Assembly: GCA_965215945.1 (NCBI GenBank)
Contig: CBDCFC010000004.1
Span: forward strand, 14,122-78,121
Reading direction: 5' to 3'
Origin: JAHEKD01 sp965215945
GTDB lineage: Bacteria > Pseudomonadota > Gammaproteobacteria > Arenicellales > JAHEKD01
DNA length: 64,000 nt
Within the stretch, counting starts at the first letter, position 1, and the number at the start of each line of letters is the position of its first letter. Below the pieces are notes generated by a model. That model had not been told where the DNA came from. It did not search any database and worked only from the letters and a program-made list of their open reading frames with translations. The position numbers were made by a program, and so were the translations under genes. Below, one piece after another: positions 1-9,104 of the stretch.

Positions 1-1
1 G

Positions 2-484
2 GTCAAATTAATTCATCATTTCCCAACGAATGGGCTTGCCCTCGATGTTGCCTGCGGCACCGGCCGCAATAGTTTTTTTATTGCCGAACATGGACTCGAT
101 GTGGTCTGTATGGACTTCAGCAGCAAAGGCCTGAATTATCTCAAACAACATCGGGCTGATGAACCTGTTTCAAAAAAACTTTTTCCAGTGCAAGCCGATT
201 TAACCCAACTGTCGCTACCAAAAAATAACTATGATGCCGTTTTTGTGATCCGATATCTGGATCGAGGTGCGTTTCCAAGTTATACGGACACGCTCAAACC
301 CGGAGGGCTACTATTCATTAAGGCGTTTAATCTCAATCATCTTAAACGCAAGCCGAATTTTAATCCTGATTTTTTGCTAAACCCAGGTGAGTTAGCTTCT
401 ACATTTAAACAGTTTGAAATAATCTATACGAATGATGATGAGTCCACCGCAGACTTTGAATCCGTTATTTTGATTCGAACATAG
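2..484 (+). CDS. Class I SAM-dependent methyltransferase (5' partial)
   Basis: The frame is open from the window edge, so the gene starts upstream. The visible part begins with a methyltransferase motif I (LDVACGTGRNSFFIAEHG, about residues 14-31), followed by an acidic strand (VVCMDFS) and a later AVFVIRYLDRGAF plus LKPGGLLFIKAFN segment, the usual motif post-III of this fold. The size and motif spacing resemble small TehB/UbiE-like methyltransferases. The substrate cannot be read from the sequence. An internal ATG at 101 lies downstream of motif I and is not the true start. The gene converges on the EamA gene with one base between the stops. Confidence 0.85.
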   Translation, partial: VKLIHHFPTNGLALDVACGTGRNSFFIAEHGLDVVCMDFSSKGLNYLKQHRADEPVSKKLFPVQADLTQLSLPKNNYDAVFVIRYLDRGAFPSYTDTLKPGGLLFIKAFNLNHLKRKPNFNPDFLLNPGELASTFKQFEIIYTNDDESTADFESVILIRT

Positions 485-485
485 C

Positions 486-1328
486 TTACCAATTCATCAA
501 TACAACACCCACTGCAACGAACACTGCCGCACTAACTCTTCGCCAAGCATTATCTTCTTTAAATAACAGAATACCGATTAATGTGGCAATCACAACACTG
601 GTTTCTCTAAGCGCAGATACTCCGGCCATAAAACCAAGAGATAGCGCATAGATCACTATTCCATAAGCTGCGGCTGAAGCAATTCCTCCAAAAAGACAGA
701 TTTTGGTATTTTGTTTGAAAAACTCAAGCACCTTCCAACCACGCCTATAAAAAGCATAGAACAGAATCGGCCAGCATTCCAACACAAACAACCACAAAAT
801 AAAATTAAGCGGATTACCCGCAAGACGCGCCCCTATGCCATCAACCAGTGTATAAGCTGCGATCCAGAATCCAGTCAATAAGGCATACCATAACGCACGG
901 TTGTCATACTCCCTTAGCGGATTACCCCGCTCAAAAGCCAGACTCATTATCCCAATAGAAACAATTAAAACACCCAGCCATTGATTAATTAAGGGAATCT
1001 CGTTAACAAAGATGATGCCTCCTATAAGTACTAATACCGGCGCAATTCCCCTTGCTATCGGATAAACATGACTCAGATCGCCGTACTTATAAGCGTTAAT
1101 CAGGGAATGATAGTAAGCAGTATGAATTACGATAGACAGGAACAGGTAAATCCAGCTTGCGCTGGCGGGCACTTCAATTAAGGGTAACAGCGCGATACAG
1201 ATCAGCGCCGGAACGGTCATAAAAATAGCCAAGCTAATCAACCTGTCGCCGCTGGTTTTAACCATGGCATTCCAACTGGCATGCAGCAGCGCTGCCAATA
1301 GAACTAGTAGTATGAGTGATAATGACAA
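486..1328 (-). CDS. EamA/DMT-family transporter
   Basis: A protein of about 280 residues, almost entirely hydrophobic, with roughly ten membrane helices in two EamA repeats. The N-terminal LLHASWNAMVK and the paired GxLxxxE-like helix ends are typical of drug/metabolite-transporter superfamily exporters, which move small molecules across the inner membrane. The substrate is unknown. The best reading uses TTG at 1328, because the first helix begins immediately after it; the next in-frame ATG (about 1265) would remove that helix. It stands alone on the minus strand, downstream of the toxin-antitoxin pair. Confidence 0.85.
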   Translation of the reverse strand: MSLSLILLVLLAALLHASWNAMVKTSGDRLISLAIFMTVPALICIALLPLIEVPASASWIYLFLSIVIHTAYYHSLINAYKYGDLSHVYPIARGIAPVLVLIGGIIFVNEIPLINQWLGVLIVSIGIMSLAFERGNPLREYDNRALWYALLTGFWIAAYTLVDGIGARLAGNPLNFILWLFVLECWPILFYAFYRRGWKVLEFFKQNTKICLFGGIASAAAYGIVIYALSLGFMAGVSALRETSVVIATLIGILLFKEDNAWRRVSAAVFVAVGVVLMNW

Positions 1329-1362
1329 GGCTGTTTTTTCTTTTGTTATGTCACGATTTTTG

Positions 1363-1764
1363 TCACCAGATGACTTTCAGATCAGGTACGTTCTGGAGGT
1401 TTTTATCGGCACTAATCAACGGCATTTTACGTACTATTGCCGAAGCTGCAATTAATCGATCGGCAGGATCTTTATGCGAAATAAGCCTGCTTTGTGATAA
1501 TTGTGCAATCTTTGGCGTAATCGAAAGAACATTTAAACGAAGTGCGCTGATTAAATCATCAATGTATTGTTCTGTGCTCACCCCAAGCTGGTTATTCAAT
1601 CGCCCTCGATCAAATAACATGGCGATTTCGCAAAAACTGATATCGCAACAATATAGATTTTGCTCTCTTTTTGCCCGGTTAAACGCCCGCTTGGACTTTA
1701 GGCTTAAGCGATCAGGTGCATCCTGCCAGAATATTAATACATGCGTGTCACAAATTATTTTCAT
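1363..1764 (-). CDS. PIN-domain toxin (VapC-like)
   Basis: A 133-residue PIN-domain protein, predicted to be a metal-dependent RNase toxin. The acidic residues of the fold are all present: Asp6 in ICDTHVL, Glu in SFCEIAML, Asp pair in HKDPADRLIAASA and Asp in ISADKNL. The start was set at the ATG at 1764 (MKIICDTH), because the PIN fold begins there and it overlaps the antitoxin stop by 17 bases, a normal arrangement for translationally coupled toxin-antitoxin pairs. A longer reading from 1806 would add 14 non-conserved residues. The active site looks intact, so the toxin is probably functional. Confidence 0.88.
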   Translation of the reverse strand: MKIICDTHVLIFWQDAPDRLSLKSKRAFNRAKREQNLYCCDISFCEIAMLFDRGRLNNQLGVSTEQYIDDLISALRLNVLSITPKIAQLSQSRLISHKDPADRLIAASAIVRKMPLISADKNLQNVPDLKVIW

Positions 1765-1990
1765 CAGCTGTCCATCCCTGGTCACCAATCGGCTTAATGA
1801 TATCATCCATAATCATGCTTCCACGTAACGCAATTAACCGTTCTTGTGCTGCCTGTGATTGCTCTTTTTCCGGCATTAATCGCGCTATCACTTTACCATG
1901 GTTTGTGATTTGTAAACTCACACCTCGACTGACCTTTTTGAGATAATCGGGTAAATGTTGGCGCAGCTGGGTAACGTTAATCTTTTCCAT
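1748..1990 (-). CDS. Antitoxin, Phd/YefM family
   Basis: An 80-residue protein. The N-terminal part (MEKINVTQLRQHLPDYLKKV, then VSLQITNHGKVIARLMP) matches the Phd/YefM DNA-binding fold, in which a helix-rich start is followed by a beta hairpin carrying G-x-P/V-V/I-A-x-L. The acidic C-terminal tail would bind and neutralise the downstream PIN toxin, whose gene overlaps its end. It is first in the pair, as expected for an antitoxin that autorepresses. Two TGTACA hexamers 12 bp apart lie directly upstream of its ATG and are probably its operator. Confidence 0.88.
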   Translation of the reverse strand: MEKINVTQLRQHLPDYLKKVSRGVSLQITNHGKVIARLMPEKEQSQAAQERLIALRGSMIMDDIIKPIGDQGWTADENNL

Positions 1991-1999
1991 TATATATTT

Positions 2000-2017
2000 T
2001 GTACAGTAATTATGTAC
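2000..2017. promoter_or_regulatory. Candidate Phd/YefM operator (two TGTACA hexamers)
   Basis: TGTACA occurs at 2000-2005 and again at 2012-2017, a centre-to-centre spacing of exactly 12 bp, 10-27 bases upstream of the antitoxin ATG. The E. coli YefM operator is described as having TGTACA cores with this spacing, so this is a strong candidate autoregulatory site. Confidence 0.6.
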
Positions 2018-2067
2018 ATTTTACCAAAAAATACACTATATTTTACCTCTACTACAGAGAATATAAA

Positions 2068-2547
2068 ATGAAATTCGTTCCCATGAAAATCGTCACCCAG
2101 GCTAGATGGTTGCGGCGATTGATGAATTTATGGCCGCCATTTATCGGTACAGGAATAAAAGTGACTCGCATCGATGACGATTTCAGGCAAGCACAAGTAC
2201 GAATGAAATTAAGCTGGTACAACCGCAATTACATGGGTACACAATACGGCGGCAGCTTATACAGCATGACCGACGCATTTTATGTCATCATGATTATCCG
2301 CAATCTCGATAATAAATATTACGTCTGGGATAAAAGCGCCAGCATCGAATATATCGCTCCTGCAAAAGGCACCGTATATGCTGACTATGTTTTGACCGAT
2401 GAAATGTTGGATTCAATCAGACATAACACCGAAGATGGTCAAAAGTTTTTGTATGATGTACCCGTGGATATCATCGACGATCAAAAACAGCTTATCGCTA
2501 AAGTAAATAAAGTTGTTTATATCCGTAAAAAACCGCAATATCGATAA
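2068..2547 (+). CDS. DUF4442 domain protein (hotdog-fold, thioesterase-like)
   Basis: A 159-residue protein. RRLMNLWPPFIGTGIKV near the N-terminus and NYMGTQYGGSLYSMTDAFY in the middle are characteristic of DUF4442, a hotdog-fold family related to acyl-CoA thioesterases. No enzymatic activity has been shown for most members, so acyl-thioester hydrolysis is an inference. The start at ATG 2068 was chosen over an upstream in-frame codon at 1999 because the upstream residues look like translated AT-rich promoter DNA. It is divergent from the toxin-antitoxin pair. Confidence 0.8.
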   Translation: MKFVPMKIVTQARWLRRLMNLWPPFIGTGIKVTRIDDDFRQAQVRMKLSWYNRNYMGTQYGGSLYSMTDAFYVIMIIRNLDNKYYVWDKSASIEYIAPAKGTVYADYVLTDEMLDSIRHNTEDGQKFLYDVPVDIIDDQKQLIAKVNKVVYIRKKPQYR

Positions 2548-2663
2548 CCAAAAAATAAAATTTGACTGAAATGGAAATATAAATCGCTGAAAATTACGTG
2601 ATTGAAATTCATTAATTTCTGTCACAGAATCAGGTTCAGCTTTATTAAAAATGGGTGCCTGCC

Positions 2664-4029
2664 ATGACAGCCTCTCTTATCGAAAAAGATCAACATCACC
2701 ATGTACATGGTCAGACGAATTTAAGCTGGCATCATCAACACGGGCCAAGCGCCATGGTCACCGAGGGTAATGGTGTTTATATTACCTTGTCTGACGGGCG
2801 CACACTGATTGATGGGTTTTCGGGTCTCGGTTGTACTTCTTTGGGCTACCACAATCAAAGGCTGGCCGAAGCAGCAAAATCGCAAATGGATCAGTTACCC
2901 TTTGCACCTACATTCTATGGTCGCTCACACCCTAAAGTTGCCGAACTGGCTGACAGGCTGATCAACATCGCAGCCGTACCCATGGACAGAATCATGTTTC
3001 AATGCTCAGGCTCCGAAGCCAACGACGCCATGATCAAATTCCTCTGGTACCGAAATATTGCCAGAGGTCTGCCAAATCGGCGTAAGTTGGTCTCGCGCTG
3101 GCGAGGCTACTACGGCAACACAGTGGCCACGGTAAGTCTCTCAGGTCAACCGCACATGCATGCCCACTTTGGATTGCCGATGGATGACTTTCTCAAACTA
3201 TCCACGCCAAATTATTACCGCTTTCACATCGACGGAGAATCGGAACAAGAGTTTTCACAGCGAATGGCTGATGAATTCGAACAACTGGTTCTTGAACAAG
3301 GACCGGATAATATTGCCGCCTTTTTTGCCGAGCCGATGCAAAGCGGTGGCGGTGCAATCCTGCCACCAAGCGGTTATTGGGAGGCCATGCAGGCGGTTAT
3401 CCAAAAATACAATATCCATTTTCATGTTGACGAGGTGGTATGCGGATTTGGACGAACCGGTTATATGTGGGGGGCACAGGCCTTTGGCCTCAAACCCGAT
3501 TCGACCTCCTGTGCGAAAGCGTTAACGGCGGCCTTTATACCTATGTCGGCATTGATGTTCAAAGAGGATTTTTATCAGGACATGGTCAAAAACGCAGATG
3601 ATGTCGGCGTGCTCGGTCATGGTTATACGTATTTCCGGCCATCCGGTCGCGGCCGCAGTGGCATTGGAGGCACTTGATATTTACGATGAGATTAACCTTA
3701 TCGAGCATGTTCGAAAGCAAAGTGATTACTTTCTAGAAGGTTGCCGCGAACTGATGGATCACCCTTTAGTCGGTGATGCACGCGGTATTGGTTTGTTTTG
3801 TGGCATCGAACTGGTCAAGAATAAAAAAACACGCGAACAATACGATACCGAACTTAAAGTGGGTCAACGAGTGCAGGATGCAGCCCATGCCAACGGTTTG
3901 TATTTACGCTCTATTCCACCAGATAGAATCAGCTTCATGCCACCGTTGATCATTGAACAACATGAAATCGCCAAAGCACTAGCTATTTTGAAAAAGGCCC
4001 TGGATATTGTTTGGAAAGAACTGAACTGA
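2664..4029 (+). pseudogene. Class III aminotransferase, frameshifted
   Basis: Two overlapping frames make one fold-type I, PLP-dependent class III aminotransferase of about 455 residues. The first frame contains SGSEANDAMIK, the PLP-binding Asp in HVDEVVCGFGRTG and the Schiff-base Lys in SCAKALTAAF. The second resumes with SGHPVAAAVALEALDIYDE and a normal C-terminus. The break is near 3627-3633: reading TAT-TCC-GGC instead of TAT-TTC-CGG restores the frame, so there is one extra T in a T3 run. All catalytic residues are intact, so a sequencing error is as likely as true inactivation. It is the first gene of a five-gene operon and would transaminate an amine from the same pathway. The start is ATG 2664; a GTG at 2655 is also possible. 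Confidence 0.8.
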
Positions 4030-4031
4030 GC

Positions 4032-5522
4032 ATGCATCGAAAGCCTCCCAAACAAGAAACAAACTTTTCAGACCAGCCGCAGGTCTTTGCAGGCGGTCGT
4101 TATCAACCTTTATCAGAGCAAGACTGCGAGCAAATCATTAACTGTGCCTTTGAGATATTGAATAGCATTGGTCTGGCGGGTGTGCCCGATTGGCTTGGTG
4201 AATTGTTTTTAGCGCAAGGCTCACAGCTACGTGAAAATGGACGTATCATTTTTCCCTCTCATGTTATCGAAAAGGCCCTGAGCTTGAGCGCAAACAAAGT
4301 TACCTTGCCAGGCTTTGACGATCATCACGGTATAGAAATCGGCCAGGGACTTGTTCACATCGGAACCGGCGGTGCGGCGGTACATACTTTAGATGGCGAG
4401 ACAGGCAACTATCGGGATTCAAATCTTACAGATTTATATCAGATGATGCGAGTACTGGACTCGTGTGAACACGTCCATTATGGAATACGCCCGTTGATTG
4501 CACGGGACATGCCAACACCGCTGGATCTAGATGTGAATACGGCTTATGCCTGCCTTAGAGCTACTCAAAAACCTATCGGTGTGAGTTTTCATCAAGCCAG
4601 TCATGTCAAACCCGTCATCGATTTATTTAATATAGCCCTGCAACATGAGCAGGGGTTTCAACGTCATCCATTTTGCATGGCCGTCATCGTTCACGTCGTA
4701 CCGCCTCTTAACTATGCCTGTGAAGGGGTAGAAATAATGCGCTCAGCTATTGAAGCCGGCATGCCGTTACAAATCTGCTCTGCAGGTCAAGCCGGCGCCA
4801 CCAGCCCTGTGACGCTGGCCGGTGCACTGGCACAGGGGCTGGCTGAATCACTGGCTGGAATGCTGGCGGTCAATGCGATAAAACCCGGCCATCCGTGTGT
4901 TTATGCTTTTATGCCGTTTATCTCTGACCTGCGCACTGGTGCTATGACAGGTGGCAGCGGCGAATCAGCTGTTGCTAATGCCGCCGCCGCACAACTGCTG
5001 CGTAAACTTGATCTGCCTTCAACTGTTTCGGCGGGCATGACAGACTCAAAAACCTGCGATATCCAGGCTGGTTATGAAAAAGGCTACAGCATCGCCCTGG
5101 CGGCACAAGCCGGCGCAGATATGATTAACCTGTCGGTGGGGATGCTCGGTTCAATCACGGTGGCATCACCTGAATCACTTGTCATTGATAACGATATGTG
5201 TGGTGCTATCTTGCGTACTGTTCGCGGAGTTGAGGTCAATGCCGAAATGCTGGATGTTAAACAAATCGAACATGTTGTCGGTAATGAAGGCCATTATCTG
5301 GGTGAACCGCAGACATTGGCACTGATGAAGACCGAATACCTTTACCCGGAACTGGCTGACCGGCAATCATTGGCTGACTGGATTGATTCAGGGCAACCAT
5401 CAATCTGGGAAAAGGCAAAAGCTAGAGTACAGAATATCTTAAACGAAACGCGGCCCTCCCACCTAGGCAGCAAAGCCGATCAGGCGATTCGGGAAAAATT
5501 CAATATCCAATTAACAGTTTGA
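4032..5522 (+). CDS. Trimethylamine methyltransferase (MttB) family, non-pyrrolysine type
   Basis: A 496-residue protein of the MttB superfamily. Landmarks are GLVHIGTGGAAVHTLDG near residue 110, the glycine-rich PLQICSAGQAGATSPVTLAG stretch and GSGESAVANAAAAQLLRKL. It has no internal stop, so it lacks the amber-encoded pyrrolysine of true trimethylamine methyltransferases. Non-Pyl members such as MtgB act on quaternary amines such as glycine betaine, moving a methyl group to a corrinoid protein. No corrinoid protein is encoded here. The start is ATG 4032, two bases after the aminotransferase stop; an upstream TTG at 4011 would overlap that gene. The substrate is inferred to be an N-methylated compound. 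Confidence 0.85.
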   Translation: MHRKPPKQETNFSDQPQVFAGGRYQPLSEQDCEQIINCAFEILNSIGLAGVPDWLGELFLAQGSQLRENGRIIFPSHVIEKALSLSANKVTLPGFDDHHGIEIGQGLVHIGTGGAAVHTLDGETGNYRDSNLTDLYQMMRVLDSCEHVHYGIRPLIARDMPTPLDLDVNTAYACLRATQKPIGVSFHQASHVKPVIDLFNIALQHEQGFQRHPFCMAVIVHVVPPLNYACEGVEIMRSAIEAGMPLQICSAGQAGATSPVTLAGALAQGLAESLAGMLAVNAIKPGHPCVYAFMPFISDLRTGAMTGGSGESAVANAAAAQLLRKLDLPSTVSAGMTDSKTCDIQAGYEKGYSIALAAQAGADMINLSVGMLGSITVASPESLVIDNDMCGAILRTVRGVEVNAEMLDVKQIEHVVGNEGHYLGEPQTLALMKTEYLYPELADRQSLADWIDSGQPSIWEKAKARVQNILNETRPSHLGSKADQAIREKFNIQLTV

Positions 5523-5537
5523 CAGAACGAGGTTCAA

Positions 5538-5978
5538 ATGAAAATATTTACCAGTGTCGTCATCAATGCACCGATCGATAAAGTCTGGGCGGCGGTTCGT
5601 GAATTTGACCAGGTGGCCAATTGGAACCCTGGCGTGGATCAGTCATTTATGGAATCCGGCGCCAGCACTGAAGTGGGCAGTATCCGCCACTTGACTATTG
5701 CTGATGGCAGTGTTTATCGCGAAACCCTGCTAGCTCATTCTGATCTTGAATACTTTTACAGTTATGACATTATCGAGAGTCCGCTGCCCTGCCGTGATTA
5801 TATTTCCACCCACCGGTTCATTGAAATCACAGATGGGAACAAAACCTTGGGAATCTGGCAAGGTGAGTTTGAATGCGACCCAAGTGATGAAGCTGAACTC
5901 CAACACATTGTCGGCACTTTGATCTACCGCGATGCTCAACATGGCCTTAGTCAATACCTTAAGGATCAATCATCATGA
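5538..5978 (+). CDS. SRPBCC-family protein
   Basis: A 146-residue protein with the START/Bet v1-like (SRPBCC) layout: an N-terminal strand and helix (VVINAPIDKVWAAVREFDQVANWNPGV), a middle sheet, and a long C-terminal helix ending in HGLSQYLKDQ. The fold encloses a hydrophobic ligand cavity and occurs in polyketide cyclases, lipid carriers and many unassigned catabolic proteins. The gene sits between an MttB-family and a racemase-like gene and overlaps the latter by four bases, so it is probably part of the same pathway. A purine-rich Shine-Dalgarno (GAACGAGG) precedes the ATG. No specific reaction can be assigned. Confidence 0.82.
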   Translation: MKIFTSVVINAPIDKVWAAVREFDQVANWNPGVDQSFMESGASTEVGSIRHLTIADGSVYRETLLAHSDLEYFYSYDIIESPLPCRDYISTHRFIEITDGNKTLGIWQGEFECDPSDEAELQHIVGTLIYRDAQHGLSQYLKDQSS

Positions 5979-6679
5979 CCGATACCCTGGCAACACGTGC
6001 GGTAATCGGTGTGATGACACCAGCAATGAATACCGTCACTCAGCCTGAACTTGAACAATTACGTCCTGATGGTGTGACCAATCAGATGCAACGCTTTCGC
6101 CTTGGCGGTGACAATATTTCTGATGATCTGTTACCCGAAGCTGAAAAGCTGGTGGATTGTCGCCCTGCCGCCATCGCCATTGGTTTGACTACTGATGCGG
6201 GCACTGATGGCGTTGCGAAATTGGCAGCGCGTTGTGATCAGTTGTCAGAGCACCTCGATGTTCCCGTGTTTAATGCCTCACAGGCGACTCAACATGCTTT
6301 ACATCGGATCGGTGCAAAACGCATTGCGGTAGCCACGCCATTTAATGCCGAAGTGAATCAACACGTTAAAGCAAATGTCGAACTGGGCGGATTTGAAGTG
6401 CTAACCATTAAAGGCACCGAAGCACCCTCACTTGAAGCCATCTGTCAAACACCGTTTGAGGTGACTTATCAACTCATTAAGCGGTTGGCAGACAGCGATT
6501 GTGAAGCGATCGCCCAAATCGGCACAGCCTTACCGATTTTAGGACTTATTGAGCAACTCGAACGGGAAACAGGCATGCCCATAATCGCCTGTAATGCAGC
6601 GGTTTACTGGCAAACATTACGGGCGATTGGTATCAAAGATTCGATTGCCGGTTTCGGTCAACTTTTATCTGATTATTAG
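5975..6679 (+). CDS. Asp/Glu racemase-superfamily protein (maleate isomerase/AMDase-like) lacking catalytic Cys pair
   Basis: A 234-residue protein with the two-domain aspartate/glutamate racemase fold, closest by pattern to maleate cis-trans isomerases and arylmalonate decarboxylases (PNTVTQPELEQLRP-like start, AIAIGLTTDAGTDG, and GMPIIACNAAVYWQTLRAIGI near the C-terminus). In active relatives the two half-sites carry Cys at the CTS and CTN/CGG positions. Here these read LTT and GTA, so both Cys appear replaced; a Cys in IIACNAA is shifted away from the usual site. It may therefore catalyse different chemistry or be non-catalytic. It overlaps the SRPBCC gene by four bases (ATGA), indicating translational coupling. 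Confidence 0.8.
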   Translation: MTDTLATRAVIGVMTPAMNTVTQPELEQLRPDGVTNQMQRFRLGGDNISDDLLPEAEKLVDCRPAAIAIGLTTDAGTDGVAKLAARCDQLSEHLDVPVFNASQATQHALHRIGAKRIAVATPFNAEVNQHVKANVELGGFEVLTIKGTEAPSLEAICQTPFEVTYQLIKRLADSDCEAIAQIGTALPILGLIEQLERETGMPIIACNAAVYWQTLRAIGIKDSIAGFGQLLSDY

Positions 6680-6680
6680 T

Positions 6681-9104
6681 GTGAATTTACAAGCTCGTGT
6701 GGTGATTATAGGTGGTGGAGCGGTCGGTGCCAGTTGTCTTTATCACTTAACACAAGCAAATATCACAGACTGTTTGTTACTGGAAAAAGATGAATTAACC
6801 TCCGGCTCCACCTGGCATGCCGCCGGCAACATACCTACTTATGCCACCAGCTGGTTGGGCATGCGTGCCGGGAATTATGCCTGGCGACTTTACAAGGATT
6901 TGGGTGAAACCGTTGGTTATCCGATTAGCTACAGACATACCGGAGCATTCTGGCCGGCGCATAGTCGTGAGCGAATGGATTTATTTAAACATCTGGTCGG
7001 TGTTTCAAAATCGGCCGGTTTTGATTTGTCGATATTGTCTCCACAGCAAATGCAGGACATGCATCCTTACTATCAGACCGACTCATCCGTGGTGGGCGGA
7101 ATTTATGACCCTTATGAAGGTGATATTGATCCCAGTCAGTTGACCCAGGCATTGATCAAGGGTGCGCGTGAAGCCGGTGCTCGAGTGGAGCGATTTTCCC
7201 CGGTAAAAGATATTCAGCGAAATCGCAGCAATGAATGGGAAATTATTACCGATAAAGGCAAGATAAATTGTGAAATCGTCGTTAATGCCAGCGGTTTTTA
7301 TGGTGCCCAGATCGCCAGGATGGTGGATCAACAGCTCCCTATCAGTGTTCTGGAACATCAATACCTTGTCACCGAACCGATTGAAGCGCTTGAACAGGAC
7401 GAAAACCTGTTTCCTTTAGTTCGTGATCCTGATATCCGCTTTTATCTACGCCGCGAAAGAGCGGGATTTTTGTTTGGCTCTTATGACCATGCAGGCCGAT
7501 TAGCGTTTACTAATGGCATCCCCGAACATTTTCCCTACGTATTATTTGAAGATTCCATCGATGACATGATTGAGTTACTCGAAAAAGCCATTGATTATGT
7601 GCCGATATTAGGCGAAGCAGGTGTAAAACAATTTGTCAATGGCCCGATTGGTTATTCACCCGATGGTTTGCCGTTATGCGGGCCGGCCTACGGCCTGCCA
7701 AACTTTTACCATGCCTGCGGTATCCAAATTGGCATTACTCACTCTGCGGCTGTAGGCAAAGCGATTACCGAATGGATCAGCAGCGGTGAAACGGAGTGGG
7801 ATTATACTGCCTGGGATCCGCGCCGCTTTGGTAATTGGACAACGCAAGACTATGCCGACAAACGTACTGTCGAATTATACGGCTTGCAATATGCAATCCC
7901 CTACCCGCACCGAATTCTTCAATCCGCGCGACCCGTACGATCAACTCCTTTGTATCAAAAGCTCAAAAGTAAAGGTGCTGTCATGGGTCAGGTCGGGGGC
8001 TGGGAAAGAGCATTGTGGTTTCGCCGAAATACTGACTATAGTGAGGAATCCTTGAGTTTTCATCATTGCGAACCCTGGCGTGAGTCTGCCCAAGCCGAAT
8101 CATTAGCCGTACGTGATCATGTCGGTGTGATGGACCATGGCGGTCTGACTAAATTTCTCGTTACCGGCCCGAGAGCTCGCCAGTATTTGGATCGATTAAC
8201 CTGCACAAAGTTACCAGATCCTAGTCGGGTGAAACTTGCCTATTTTCTCACCCCACAAGGAAAAATCTACAGCGAAGCCACCATTGCTCACTTAGGACCA
8301 AATCAATACCTGCTCGGTGCACCCACACTAGCCGACAAACGCGATCATGATTGGTTAAAAAAACACCTGCCTGACGATAAAAGCATTTCATTACACTGCG
8401 GTTATAAGCATGACGGCTTACTTATGGTGATGGGCCCCAAGTCCAGAGCGCTGTTGGCACAGCTGACCGATCACGATTTATCCAAACAATCCATGCCCTG
8501 GATGTCGATAGCAGAAATCATAATCGCCGGTTGTCAGGCCACTGCAATGCGGGTCTCTTATGTGGGTGAACTGGGCTGGGAAATCCATCTGCAGTCTAAA
8601 AACCTGGTGCAGGTTTACGATGAAATCTGCCGGATCGGAAAACAGTTTAATCTGATGGATTTTGGCTCTTATGCGCTCAACGCGATGCGGCTTGAAAAAG
8701 GTTATCACGCCTGGGGAGTGGACTTTGGCACTGAATATACCGTATTCGAAGCTGGGCTGGATCATTTTGTCGACTTTAACAAAGCGGATTTTGTTGGCCG
8801 TGATGCAGTACTTGCTCAACGTAACCAAACGCCAAATTATAAACTCATCAAGCTGATTGTTGACCATCAAGATGCCGACCCGATGGCCGGTGATCCAATT
8901 TCATATCAGGATCAATGTGTAGGCTACGTGACTTCCGGCGGCACCGGATTTAGAACTGGACACTGTCTGGCTCTGGGGTATATCGATGCCAACCTGTCTG
9001 AAGATATCACCAACTTTGAAATCGAAATACTCGGCAATAAGTGTCCGGCCAAAATCTCCGCTGATGCGTTTTACGATCCTAAAAATTTAAGACCTAAGGG
9101 ATAA
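6681..9104 (+). CDS. FAD-dependent oxidoreductase fused to GcvT-like folate domain (dimethylglycine/sarcosine dehydrogenase-like)
   Basis: A protein of about 807 residues. It starts with a Rossmann FAD motif (VVIIGGGAVGASCLYHL) and the covalent-FAD His motif (SGSTWHAAGN), continues through a DAO domain to about residue 370 and a FAO_M linker, then has GCV_T and GCV_T_C domains. This is the architecture of dimethylglycine and sarcosine dehydrogenases, which oxidise N-methyl groups and pass the one-carbon unit to tetrahydrofolate. The length matches the family (about 800-860). GTG at 6681 is the likely start, one base after the previous stop. It is the last gene of the operon and supports N-demethylation as the pathway's role. 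Confidence 0.88.
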   Translation: MNLQARVVIIGGGAVGASCLYHLTQANITDCLLLEKDELTSGSTWHAAGNIPTYATSWLGMRAGNYAWRLYKDLGETVGYPISYRHTGAFWPAHSRERMDLFKHLVGVSKSAGFDLSILSPQQMQDMHPYYQTDSSVVGGIYDPYEGDIDPSQLTQALIKGAREAGARVERFSPVKDIQRNRSNEWEIITDKGKINCEIVVNASGFYGAQIARMVDQQLPISVLEHQYLVTEPIEALEQDENLFPLVRDPDIRFYLRRERAGFLFGSYDHAGRLAFTNGIPEHFPYVLFEDSIDDMIELLEKAIDYVPILGEAGVKQFVNGPIGYSPDGLPLCGPAYGLPNFYHACGIQIGITHSAAVGKAITEWISSGETEWDYTAWDPRRFGNWTTQDYADKRTVELYGLQYAIPYPHRILQSARPVRSTPLYQKLKSKGAVMGQVGGWERALWFRRNTDYSEESLSFHHCEPWRESAQAESLAVRDHVGVMDHGGLTKFLVTGPRARQYLDRLTCTKLPDPSRVKLAYFLTPQGKIYSEATIAHLGPNQYLLGAPTLADKRDHDWLKKHLPDDKSISLHCGYKHDGLLMVMGPKSRALLAQLTDHDLSKQSMPWMSIAEIIIAGCQATAMRVSYVGELGWEIHLQSKNLVQVYDEICRIGKQFNLMDFGSYALNAMRLEKGYHAWGVDFGTEYTVFEAGLDHFVDFNKADFVGRDAVLAQRNQTPNYKLIKLIVDHQDADPMAGDPISYQDQCVGYVTSGGTGFRTGHCLALGYIDANLSEDITNFEIEILGNKCPAKISADAFYDPKNLRPKG

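Noticed and set aside
1316..1828. A plus-strand open frame of 170 codons opposite the toxin gene.
   Set aside because: It is antisense to a well-supported PIN toxin, has no recognisable domain and spans the gap to the EamA start.
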